DNA of 64,000 nucleotides from a virus: positions 1-64,000 of IMG/VR virus record IMGVR_UViG_3300024339_000012. One strand, given 5' to 3'. The position numbers were made by a program, and so were the translations under genes. Positions 24,901 to 29,551 of this stretch are shown here, in pieces (position 1 is the stretch's first letter; every line of letters starts with the position of its first letter). The notes under the pieces are model-generated. The model had not been told where the DNA came from, did not search any database, and was given only the letters and a program-made list of their open reading frames with translations.

Positions 24901-25390
24901 TACTATAAATGACTCCGGACTAAGTTTAGTTGAAGGTCTAACTGTTAATAGTGGATTGGGTAATTATGATACTCAAATAAGTGGTGACAGTATTGAAAAT
25001 CTATTCTATGTTGATGCCAGTGCAGATTCAGCAGGTATCAAGATCAGTACACCAAAATCAAGTTGGCATGTTTATAGCAACCAGAGCTGGAAAAGTAGTG
25101 TTCTTGTTTCTGAAGAAGAAGAGCCAACACCTGCAATAACAAATACATTAGCAGACGAAACAATAGTCTATTTAGAGCCTGATGCTGGGAAAACAGCATA
25201 TTACTTACCTTCGCCAGCTTCTGATAGGGTATATTTTATTACAATATTTTCAACAAGAGGAGCAACATTATATCCACAAGGAGGACTCGTTTCTATAAAT
25301 GGAGGTGCATCTTTAACATTACCTCTAAGTACTTCATGGTTTATTCACATGAAGACAGCAACAAGATGGGTAGCAGTACAAATAAGTTAA
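12956..25390 (+). CDS. Giant repetitive tail fibre, 4144 aa
   Basis: The N-terminus (SNTIQIRRGPSASLPVL, GELGFATDTYGTYIGDG) is the same Mtd-type anchor domain as in the gene at 11121. The body contains well over a dozen copies of a beta-repeat with core GNVGIGTTSP(A/D)xKLDV(S)G, typical of long fibres in Bacteroidota phages and hosts. Two larger modules recur: GDELDSVYLRLDTANDPLTG (about residues 475, 970, 1310 and 1705) and TPADAGATDEVLRITSGG (about 2255, 2645, 3125). The C-terminus is beta-rich with no visible S74 intramolecular chaperone, so autoproteolytic maturation is not indicated. Expected role: very long adhesive fibre for binding surface glycans. DNA-level repeats suggest growth by recombination. 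Confidence 0.85.
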   Translation: MSNTIQIRRGPSASLPVLNAGELGFATDTYGTYIGDGAANHELLKVEHHEYGTAAGQMSFWDGSKWAHTETSEVFWDDSNKRLGVNELSPTARVHITGDNWGAANLSEMFGSKSFRLQTRIDSESSILISTTGSSVIGIQAATSASVTFPITLQPFGGYVGIGTGVTAPLAKLHINGGVGSLATGLAFGDGNTGIYESSDNILTIALAGSDKFKFNDSWLRGTGGNRSAAIYYTVGTLANPVYSFEGDFNTGVTSFAYDQLSLITGGVEAIRIDASQNVGVGTTAYLSSYGFHIKNTPGRIRISNEADVSGGQYLFLGSPNYDLVKVGSVVTTGTGSAYLSVSVALENVMHERLMINPSGNVSIGNTNNAYKLDVGSGSVSNVASFTGDIGVMNIIGGYKLDFTRGGANYITATNGVGYLYFRTAGGNNSLRLNADTSALFYDTVTINNIPTSTSDSIIVETSGVIQKRNLSEMITGDLDNTYLRLDTANDPLTDLLEITKQGATSTYVSTLKLTSSGSYASSSHGIDFYSATSVNSAKISVLRNGSDDNYHLTFSTYGTLDVLTERMRISDDGNVLIGTTTDSGSKITIQQTSDSNGIRVYGYDDQSGKDSRWYINSSGNSYLTSSGALALAVNDGTSDLALRAGSTSGIVDIDQGLGLRVRDGKTVYIAGTTPLVFNGTTSKIWGSLGVELSIQTSQLAFRNTSGTVIMLMTGGTFTMKNGMDLVLHHDAVLDMEAVTLQQMEAAVATENLWDRDSAGFLYPATGTDKVVVGGSTQVNSDYQFQVKTSGAHAAILQGAGDTFLTIRKAGTPDKDYNIVNEGNRLTFRKDNTSFAGFGNTGGLGIGTTAAYQSPTVNQLWVEGNVGIGTTSPAYKLDVSGTGRFTGTISSTSTNGWTIGNLTNTARIYYTSGSGLFSALTHWNSYATLAVGNATVNGQLTVTTINNAADTVENILVEDSGVVKYRTISSVIGDELDSVYLRLDTANDPLTGNLEIRGATNPYLLVKDSTNNLELLHQAFDSYAIVGTGNNYAFSLYQNSTRVLTIDTAQNIGIGIASGIDQKLHIEGTGTTLTQIETTAINTEYTGVKIKTPVGYWGLFVGASAHSTIAGDLGFYDGDAGEYRMTLKDSGNLLVGTTTDSGYKLDVSGNAQIGDGGGASVLNFNNTSYGAVQFAGNTRFAVNNIGTTFGTVTNDGVGQIQVKSISASRYFANFYASTGSGFAKFYQDSNNHVGLYMANSAGTSNVYINPAGFSYFKGGNVMIGGSADTGHTFQVNGNMSIATIANAADTVENLLVTDGGTVKYRTIASVIGDELDSVYLRLDTANDPLTGSLRLNQTADSVGYSVYGYDDKSTSSATISINAIGHTVITSTGDLLLNNAATKLGILGVSSYIYNHNYGSANGKLTFDNAKIYFENANVGIGTTTPVFKTQIKGEAVTLLSIHRQNSDLLETSPVGISFGMRGDTGSGSSDQRAGIYYEYNGDLYISAKNSVTDLATSPKQYARIFIDGNNDRVGINTTAPQATFDVRSAYSHFGANSGDSYFKGNELNFGYYAGANYVGYINWNGYNHGTSQFRDLHISDGKNGVIAFFDGSTKEVGFGTVNPERAVHVLHTDPYILVEQAAASGSAGMMFRSGDSTGYTMIRTTDGDDFQILTRIGGDTQRFRIAGTTGYVTINNVANAPITDDNILVWAADNSIKYRTVASVIGDELDSVYLRLDTANDATLNRFDLSGTFAGTTVSSFTNLSATGYGLGVRAGTGSLYAFNVVDYSNSYDIFTAKGSGEIYMKGNVGIGTTSPDTNLEVETGGLTYTRFTGNRGDGNDLHIANLEFSNSYTSVGVIAEIRAITGNTGTQSTKGQLAFYTDDGLTYAERARIDSTGNVGIGTTSPDTLLHLYRASGDTFLKIESVALGDPTILFQSGNDRLGVIDFNDGTTTARFNFDHSTSKFEFKPRNSSTVDAFISETTNYFGGNVGIGTATPATKLDAAGTIRSTAQTIPTSGAGVELIYDNSTGYVVSYDRTGSSYKALRLYGSTIALMEGNVGIGTASPRGLLDITTTGSDAELHIGTTTYPATNLIIGHTRRYNYYDVIIGRNLSGTDGSDVYKTVYTHSSGGYNGIEYKNGSDIVFYAFDGATVAGATVVPTARMMINGSTGNVLIGTTTDSGYKLAVLGTSFFSDDIQMSSGKKIYFRSGTDWSIGQELTPVVGASNVTDGALVLEVYNVAAQGLLVRNNGNTGLFEIGGTGIINIPVTPADAGATDEVLRITSGGDIVASSVAELIGDMGYWDRTGSTLTPATVGDDILMSGGDFYIKTSGGTARARLRESGDLSLYNSVGTGTVFISGDQGTASYINNAGNVGIGTTSPLAKLHVKDGNTLSSALTNTSALIEGFSQSILQIASHSSGYSQIAFGDQDDGFDGGFIYSNASRYLSIETANAERMRITSGGNVGIGTTSPDYLLDLYKSTGTSSSATGTTLQQLWNYVGSDLSQQKTFVDFVFQDDNSNEYPQVRIGAEVGQNGDANSLEKEGSGAFVIYTNNATGVGPGTPTGLAERFRVDYQGNVGIGTTSPAYKLDVSGSTRIQTPAAAGYAHIFSDNNGAIYSSNGDLQFYTNNAAYNTRFFSANKGTPLLNIAESGIINIATTPADAGATDEVLRITSGGDIVASSVAELIGDAIAIPDTQIAVGTGTGITGNANFIWNDSAATFRHGTANEFSSTIFGSVFVPTGDGTTNLTSTGFTAAEKSQYKLKVFITGDTSTQTGVTYLIRNDKAYTADPDNFTMRLVSRSGSASNHLRAVIDSSSGLVSVAHYHPSATYTLAWEFEELGTNNENSFHLFGAHYGWVRDVNTLYYAEGSVGIAVTDPEAQLELGAQSGKIFQAGITSNNWAANYALGLVNANGMLLSKNATSNNSYRLFLFYRHDTAGNQFQIYNNSNVNTINLNAAGHSWLNGGNISIGTSTDNGEKLQVLGATRFDSYSLTDPDSTSRTNYAAAHMFTHYNEANGVSIIGGEGGFDGTTLTVGEETSASSAFNLFRAIADTNGTPITQFVVRGDGYTAIGQTTPIDQLTVKSANSTGITLIDGNSRKFILRKRTTDNSATMYVDNGTERAFMVVGESNTWMHLKSDVVSLTSTPADAGSTDEILRITSAGAIVGSSVTELAGDIGLTGNYVLKSGDSMQGHLVMDNQVEIRSKNAALGERTWFRYIGDDTLEYWNSSGNINVKGTGAYLFTVERDLWVSTPNPLIKLNDTSGSAADALIQVEDSEFKIGTGSVPTMFTLDLTSDVGTAYFYGNIGLKTTPEDWYSAGSVIEAPKTSFFMGNVTDIHMNSNVYIAAAGGWKYKSSNKAANYYQYLGEHFWRVAGSGLTDAAVNWNYAMKLHNSGNLSVGNQTDSGYKVDISGSFRAGTNTEMIISGSYPYTASIINSANAGNVYFQAGSTLETKIILGGPTHADAGLGIYTNAIERINVNLAGDVNITNRLLINNASDAALAKLLVGDAMHTGSAAIAQFAGFIRVIDQIGFHGTSSGEAWLGVDASASAFDMDKVLIHPAATDPTHSALLSQVTSAVSGMVTGTGTASYIPVWQDANTLGNSAMTSDATYINVLSRRFKVSTGTATLTLGQWDGTNNRIESANMPLFLTTYTGTIKLGLLGSVGYEMQAGSNHDFKSGTATFGGTVSITKGTALRLISVSAGTPVNMGFFDGSTEKWRLYKETNNHLYLYNPTTSKFPFHIDPSDNMFLNEDAGNLNVGINTDQGYQLHVQGTSNSLDVITGGLRVTDNKATGYIAVSDGSGNLIWTDPSAYIYTLPVASASVLGGVKISYVGTPQEIPLEIAGTDKAYITLTKAGIEAVLTGAITTHTHAGGVTINNNADNRLITGSGTADTLNGESTLTYNGSSLFLLDAATNATIQVQSNEASVNGTSFVAKHSRAGSYLLSGDAIGSFNMYDSHGHTAGMSAYATQNHASSDYGSELRFMTTIIDEQTASLRATINDSGLSLVEGLTVNSGLGNYDTQISGDSIENLFYVDASADSAGIKISTPKSSWHVYSNQSWKSSVLVSEEEEPTPAITNTLADETIVYLEPDAGKTAYYLPSPASDRVYFITIFSTRGATLYPQGGLVSINGGASLTLPLSTSWFIHMKTATRWVAVQIS
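19705..19773 (+). repeat. 69-bp exact direct repeat, copy 1, in the giant fibre gene
   Basis: Identical to 20875-20943, 1170 bp downstream and in the same reading frame (1170 is divisible by 3). It encodes the TPADAGATDEVLRI module. Exact identity at DNA level implies recent duplication or gene conversion inside the fibre. Confidence 0.85.
20875..20943 (+). repeat. 69-bp exact direct repeat, copy 2
   Basis: Second copy of the repeat at 19705-19773. A third, diverged version of the same protein module lies near 22335-22400 (TPADAGSTDEILRITSAG), showing older copies of the same unit. Confidence 0.85.
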
Positions 25391-25413
25391 ATAATGAAAA
25401 AAACAAAATAGCC

Positions 25414-26046
25414 ATGTCAGTAGTAGTAGAGTCAATACAAATAATAGGCAGTTCAGCAACAACATTGTTGTTAACCTTCCTTGGATTTAAAGGAAAGTTT
25501 AGATTTGATAAGTTCGACACTAAACTTGAAAACCTGGAGATGAAAAATCAAGAAGAGTATGAACAGATCCAACGAACTATAGCCTATGTTAATTCAAGGG
25601 ATAGTTTAAGCCATGCACTTGCAAAAGTCTGTAATAGTAGTATTTCATATACAGTAGGAGATAATGACCTGAATACCTTTAAAACAATGTTCACTAACTC
25701 AATAATTAAGCTTGGTACTTCAACAGTACGTACAGGTTTTAAGCATTTGAATAAAGATATCTTTCATGGATACATGGTTGTAGGTGGTACTGAAATAAAA
25801 AAATCATACGCTGAATTGGATGATGTATTTACTGCTTTAGTGGATAATCATATTCAGGAAGCGTCTGAGGTTTACTATACTGGAATCCTTGCATTGATTA
25901 ACGATGATGTGTTTAACGACAAGTATGACAGGTTTGTTGATGCGACAATTTCTTTCCTAAGAACTGAGCTTATGATTATAACAAAACACTGGTGGAGTTA
26001 TAAAGCAATGAGTGACCCTATTATTGAAAAGGAGGCAAAAAAATAA
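25414..26046 (+). CDS. Unknown protein with N-terminal hydrophobic segment, 210 aa
   Basis: The frame is open from 25336, but that part overlaps the giant fibre gene, so the ATG at 25414 (MSVVVESIQIIGSSATTLLL) is preferred. It has a hydrophobic N-terminal helix (about residues 5-27), then a charged helical region (FDKFDTKLENLEMKNQEEYEQI). No family is recognised. It is the first gene of a run of small membrane-linked proteins leading into the lysis genes. A membrane-anchored lysis or superinfection protein is possible but inferred only from topology and position. Confidence 0.6.
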   Translation: MSVVVESIQIIGSSATTLLLTFLGFKGKFRFDKFDTKLENLEMKNQEEYEQIQRTIAYVNSRDSLSHALAKVCNSSISYTVGDNDLNTFKTMFTNSIIKLGTSTVRTGFKHLNKDIFHGYMVVGGTEIKKSYAELDDVFTALVDNHIQEASEVYYTGILALINDDVFNDKYDRFVDATISFLRTELMIITKHWWSYKAMSDPIIEKEAKK

Positions 26047-26054
26047 ATTCTTTA

Positions 26055-26062
26055 TATATTTG
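26055..26062 (+). promoter_or_regulatory. Bacteroidota-type -7 element TATATTTG
   Basis: TATATTTG at 26055-26062 fits TAnnTTTG and lies 28 bp before the ATG at 26090. No good -33 TTTG is found at 19-20 bp spacing, so this is a partial match. Confidence 0.5.
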
Positions 26063-26089
26063 CAATTAAATAAACTTAAAATCAAAACG

Positions 26090-26446
26090 ATGGGACTAAT
26101 TAATTCAAACGGTAACTATGCTATTATCACTAATACTGACAAGCATAGAGTAGATGTTCAGGTTTACAAAGACAAAGCAGAACACGATGCAGGGCTAAAT
26201 CCTTTCTTCGATACGTTCACTGCTGCATCTTTCCAATGTGGTGAAGACTTGAACACAAAATATAGTACAACTGGGGCCAGTGGTGCAGGTGGTAAAACTG
26301 TTGCTGACAATGTAATCTTAGCTGCTGAAGCATGTGTTGCTGAACAGGCTGCTGTTGATGCTGATCGTCACAGAGTAGCAAAGCATGTTGATGGAGCAAC
26401 CGAATATCTTGCTGGTGATTGGACTGTTTGGGCAGCTGCTGCCTAA
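26090..26446 (+). CDS. Small unknown protein with its own promoter, 118 aa
   Basis: The start at 26090 (MGLINSNGNYAII) is chosen because it follows a TATATTTG promoter element; the upstream in-frame ATG at 26012 lies inside the previous gene and before the promoter. The protein starts with a small beta-rich segment (VDVQVYKDKAEHDAG) and has an Ala-rich C-terminal half. No signal peptide or membrane segment. Function unknown; a separate promoter between fibre and lysis genes suggests an abundant product. Its stop overlaps the next start as TAATG. Confidence 0.6.
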   Translation: MGLINSNGNYAIITNTDKHRVDVQVYKDKAEHDAGLNPFFDTFTAASFQCGEDLNTKYSTTGASGAGGKTVADNVILAAEACVAEQAAVDADRHRVAKHVDGATEYLAGDWTVWAAAA

Positions 26447-26694
26447 TGTCCGAACCGGGCAACATAGAGCATCAAAAGACCTTTACTAACGCACAAGTAA
26501 TAAGGATAGTTATAGCAACCATTCTAATTACTTTTACGCTTACAGGTATCTTCTTTCGTTTTTTAGAGCTTGAGAAAGATATGAAATCTATGCAGACAAT
26601 TCATGACTTAGAAACTCAAGTTTTGAAAGATAAAATTGATTATGTTAATGAGAGATTATCACGTAAAATAGGAAAAGATGAACCAACTGATTGA
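26446..26694 (+). CDS. Single-pass membrane protein of the lysis block, 82 aa
   Basis: The start at 26446 (MSEPGNIEHQKTF) overlaps the upstream stop as TAATG, so it is preferred over the in-frame ATG at 26419. One membrane segment (VIRIVIATILITFTLTGIFF, about residues 19-38) is followed by a charged helix likely to form a coiled coil. The topology resembles small holin-associated or antiholin proteins. The end overlaps the next gene by 17 bp. Confidence 0.6.
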   Translation: MSEPGNIEHQKTFTNAQVIRIVIATILITFTLTGIFFRFLELEKDMKSMQTIHDLETQVLKDKIDYVNERLSRKIGKDEPTD

Positions 26695-27061
26695 TTACTT
26701 AAAAGAACTTGACTGGTTACTATTAGGGTTTATTGCCCTGTGTGGATTAGCCAATAGGTTATTCGACGAGTTACAAGACCATTCAATGACTAACAGGTGG
26801 ACAAAGTTCACTTGGTTTCTGAATACTAATGAGGGATGGAAAAGGAAGTGGAAAAAAGGCAGTACAACAATTCCTCGATTTTGGTTATCCTCTACAGCCC
26901 TCGTATTTGTCACTGATGGCGAACACCTTTTCCAATTCCTTAAAAATAGAATGATTGAAGTAGCCTTACTGATCATATGCTGGCAGTTTGCTGTTGTATG
27001 GATAGTTGGCTCAATACTCATGTCGTTCATTAAAGAGAAGTTCTTAAAAAGAGTACAATGA
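26678..27061 (+). CDS. Membrane protein of the lysis block, 127 aa
   Basis: Two or three hydrophobic stretches: LDWLLLGFIALCGLA (about 11-25), a weaker central one (FWLSSTALVFV) and a C-terminal pair (VALLIICWQFAVVWIVGSIL). A basic loop (GWKRKWKKG) separates them. No family is recognised. Between a single-pass protein and a two-pass holin-like protein it probably takes part in lysis timing. It overlaps the next start by 4 bp (ATGA). Confidence 0.6.
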   Translation: MNQLIDYLKELDWLLLGFIALCGLANRLFDELQDHSMTNRWTKFTWFLNTNEGWKRKWKKGSTTIPRFWLSSTALVFVTDGEHLFQFLKNRMIEVALLIICWQFAVVWIVGSILMSFIKEKFLKRVQ

Positions 27062-27312
27062 AACAGTCAATAATAAAAGATGAAAGAGGAAAGACCAGTA
27101 GCAAACGAGTTACAGGTCTTTTGCTCATTGTATATGCCTTGGTTGTGACTACACTTGATGGATTTGATTTCTTTGATGTAGATGCCACTATAATCATATC
27201 ATTACTATCCTTGGCTGCAGCTATGCTAAGTTTAGATTCAGTAACAGATATTTGGAAACAAAACTCAGGAAATAATGGCACGACAACGAACACTCAAGGG
27301 GAGCCGGACTAA
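27058..27312 (+). CDS. Putative holin, two membrane segments
   Basis: 84 aa with two closely spaced hydrophobic helices (VTGLLLIVYALVVTTLDGF about 18-36; TIIISLLSLAAAMLSL about 44-59), a charged N-terminus and a polar C-terminal tail. Size, topology and position directly before a DUF5675 candidate endolysin fit a holin. It overlaps both neighbours (ATGA upstream; 38 bp with the next gene). Confidence 0.6.
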   Translation: MKQSIIKDERGKTSSKRVTGLLLIVYALVVTTLDGFDFFDVDATIIISLLSLAAAMLSLDSVTDIWKQNSGNNGTTTNTQGEPD

Positions 27313-27739
27313 TTACTATTCTCGCACTACTATTGGAAAACTCCATGTAGAAGGACAGTATTTCGGTTTCACATTAGAAGATACCGTAAGACCTTTTGGT
27401 ATCAAACTCTACGGAGAAACAGCAATACCTGAAAATCCCATCGAGGGTTACAAAATAGGTATTCATTACTCAGCAAGATTCAAAAGAGAAGTTCTTATTA
27501 TTTATACCGAAGCCGATGGCAAGACACTCAAGTACGGGGGGATCTCCTTTGAGTACACTTACTTTCATGGTATGAATACTCACGAACATACTTTAGGCTG
27601 TGTTGGTATAGCTAAGAACCATAATGCAAATACTATTCAAGGCTCATTGGAAAAGGAACTATTTGATAAAGTAGCACCTTGGGTAAGAGCTGGTGATGAT
27701 GTTCGTTATTTCGTAGAGAACCAACCTCAAGCAGCATGA
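27275..27739 (+). CDS. DUF5675 family protein, candidate endolysin
   Basis: 154 aa. The N-terminal pattern IGKLHVEGQYFGFTLEDTVRP followed by KLYGETAIP, then the C-terminal HTLGCVGI, matches DUF5675, a family found in lysis modules of Bacteroidota phages. The conserved His and Cys in a TxGC setting suggest a peptidase or transpeptidase-like activity on peptidoglycan, but the activity of the family is not firmly established. No signal peptide, so export would depend on the holin. It follows the holin-like gene and precedes spanin-like genes, a classic lysis order. Confidence 0.75.
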   Translation: MARQRTLKGSRTNYYSRTTIGKLHVEGQYFGFTLEDTVRPFGIKLYGETAIPENPIEGYKIGIHYSARFKREVLIIYTEADGKTLKYGGISFEYTYFHGMNTHEHTLGCVGIAKNHNANTIQGSLEKELFDKVAPWVRAGDDVRYFVENQPQAA

Positions 27740-28074
27740 TACAAAAAAATCTATTCCTAATATGCGCCCTAATTGCTATGGGCATATTTGCTTACCTGTA
27801 TTTCACTAAGGAAACCCTAATTGTAAACACCGGTGATGCTGAGATACTGAAACTAAAAACTGAAATTTCCACTCTTGAAAATGCATACAATCTGGATATT
27901 GAAAGATTGCAGGATAGTATTGCCAGGGAAATACATGTAAAGGATTCAATCATAAAACAGAAGAATGTTAACTACTGGTACTTAAAAAAGAAGCATGAAA
28001 AAGAACTTGCTGATATTATGGATATGCCTATTGACAGTCTCTATAAGCTATTCTCAAGACTCACTACAGAGTAA
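27736..28074 (+). CDS. Putative inner-membrane spanin (Rz-like)
   Basis: 112 aa. An N-terminal membrane segment (LFLICALIAMGIFAYLYF, about 5-22) is followed by a periplasmic charged helical domain with coiled-coil character (LKTEISTLENAYNLDIERLQ). This is the Rz topology. It starts 4 bp before the DUF5675 stop, and a second, out-of-frame secreted gene starts inside its 3' end, the usual nested Rz/Rz1 layout. No sequence match is claimed. Confidence 0.55.
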   Translation: MIQKNLFLICALIAMGIFAYLYFTKETLIVNTGDAEILKLKTEISTLENAYNLDIERLQDSIAREIHVKDSIIKQKNVNYWYLKKKHEKELADIMDMPIDSLYKLFSRLTTE

Positions 28075-28399
28075 GAAATACTTTGTTACAGCAGACCAGC
28101 TCAGGGTATCTGTATTCAAGATGGTACGATTTGAGCAGTTAGAAATTGAAGTGGATTCTCTCGTTAAGATTAATGAAGACCTGTCCGTTTTAAACCTTGA
28201 CTATTTCAACCAGAGCGAGATTGATAAGCGTGCCATTGAGAACCTTAAAAAACGCGTTGTTCACTATAAAGATTACGTGGTCCGGGATAGTATTCAAGAT
28301 GTGAAAATAAAAAAAGATAATAAAAAGAAAAGAGTAAAGCAGGGTATAGTTGCTGTTTCTGCAGGTATAATTGTTGGACTATTATTGTCTTTGCTTTAA
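27995..28399 (+). CDS. Exported protein nested with the Rz-like gene, candidate spanin partner
   Basis: 134 aa starting inside the 3' end of the Rz-like gene in another frame (80 bp overlap). A signal peptide is clear (MKKNLLILWICLLTVSISYS, cleavage near residue 20), followed by a helical charged region and a C-terminal hydrophobic segment (GIVAVSAGIIVGLLLSLL). There is no lipobox Cys at the cleavage site, so it is not a standard Rz1 lipoprotein. The signal plus C-terminal anchor could still bridge membranes. Confidence 0.55.
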   Translation: MKKNLLILWICLLTVSISYSQDSLQSKKYFVTADQLRVSVFKMVRFEQLEIEVDSLVKINEDLSVLNLDYFNQSEIDKRAIENLKKRVVHYKDYVVRDSIQDVKIKKDNKKKRVKQGIVAVSAGIIVGLLLSLL

Positions 28400-28452
28400 A
28401 TGAAAATTAAGTACATTTACCAAATATTTATATAAATTAAATTCTCTCTCTA

Positions 28453-29496
28453 ATGAAAAAAATTATTATTAATGCAGATCTCGCTTTCATGCAGACTGCC
28501 CTACAGGGTAAAGGAATTAACTCCAAGCCAAAAGCCACACACAGGATCACCGTATCACGTAGACGTAAGCAAATAGATGCTGAATTAAAGCATATTGGCG
28601 AAGCTATGGCAGCTGACGACGACTACAAAGAATACATTACCGAACTTAAAGAATTAAAGGATAAGTACTGTGATAAAACCGAATCAGGTAAGCCTGTTGA
28701 GGAAGAAGTCGGCACCGGTAAGGAAAAAGTTAAAATCCCTGTTATTACCAAAAAGCTCGATACTTATATGAAAGCAATGCAGAACCTTAAAAAGAAACAT
28801 AAGGTTGCTATTGATAAGTACGATACTATTAATGAAACCTATGAAGAAAGTTTACTGGAAGTTGCTGATGTGAAACTCGCACCTGTTGTATTGGCTGACT
28901 TTGTACAGGAAAAAACAGCCTTCGGTGAACTGTTTGGTTTGTTCCCACTAATTGATGATTTTGAAGATGATAAACTGTTAAAGACCAAGGTTGATATTAC
29001 TCTTACTGTACGTGAGATAATGGGTCGTGAGAATGTGGTTGGACTATTCAGCCCTCAAACTGTCACACAGCTTAATTCATTCATTAATTGGGATCTTAAT
29101 CTTATACTTGCTTTTAACTTGAGATCAATACGTTCTCATGGATTTTTGATCAAAAAGGAAAAAGTATATGCCGATTACTTTGATGGTTACGAAAATAAAC
29201 GTAACAAGCTAATTATTAAGCATTCGAAAAAGAACATTGACGATATGCCAATAGTAAGTGAAAATAGCTATGTCCTTGAAGATGCATCATTATTCAACAA
29301 GGAAATGGCTGTACTTGAAAAAGAGTCAAAAGGTATTATAAAAGCCTTTGATAAATTCTTAGACAAGGAAATAATAGTCAAAGCTGTAATGATTCCTGAT
29401 GTTCTGTTAACAGAGCTTGATAAATTACTTGAAGACGATGAATTCAAGATAAGTATCCAGCAGTCTGACATTCTCGACTATTTTGTAAAAATTTAG
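28453..29496 (+). CDS. Unknown protein, 347 aa
   Basis: Soluble and highly charged. Residues about 30-140 are helical with coiled-coil character and a Lys/Glu-rich insert (KPVEEEVGTGKEKVKIP). The rest mixes helices with a hydrophobic core (FGELFGLFPLIDDF). No family is recognised. It stands alone between the lysis and glycosyltransferase units. The leader has TTCTCTCTCTA directly before the ATG, a string also found before the gene at 60976. Confidence 0.6.
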   Translation: MKKIIINADLAFMQTALQGKGINSKPKATHRITVSRRRKQIDAELKHIGEAMAADDDYKEYITELKELKDKYCDKTESGKPVEEEVGTGKEKVKIPVITKKLDTYMKAMQNLKKKHKVAIDKYDTINETYEESLLEVADVKLAPVVLADFVQEKTAFGELFGLFPLIDDFEDDKLLKTKVDITLTVREIMGRENVVGLFSPQTVTQLNSFINWDLNLILAFNLRSIRSHGFLIKKEKVYADYFDGYENKRNKLIIKHSKKNIDDMPIVSENSYVLEDASLFNKEMAVLEKESKGIIKAFDKFLDKEIIVKAVMIPDVLLTELDKLLEDDEFKISIQQSDILDYFVKI

Positions 29497-29517
29497 TTTA
29501 GAACAGAATAATTTCTT

Positions 29518-29525
29518 TACTTTTG
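29518..29525 (+). promoter_or_regulatory. Bacteroidota-type -7 element TACTTTTG
   Basis: TACTTTTG at 29518-29525 fits TAnnTTTG and lies 26 bp before the glycosyltransferase ATG. The -33 region shows only a weak TTTAG near 29492. Confidence 0.5.
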
Positions 29526-29551
29526 TTTCATATATATATAAAATTTATGAA

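Noticed and set aside
12956-25390. Regularly recurring DNA units that resemble a repeat array
   Set aside because: The repeats are in-frame coding modules of a fibre protein with variable spacing, not a CRISPR array.
25336-25413. Upstream extension of the 25414 gene
   Set aside because: It overlaps the fibre gene in another frame and is polar low-complexity; the ATG at 25414 begins a plausible membrane segment.
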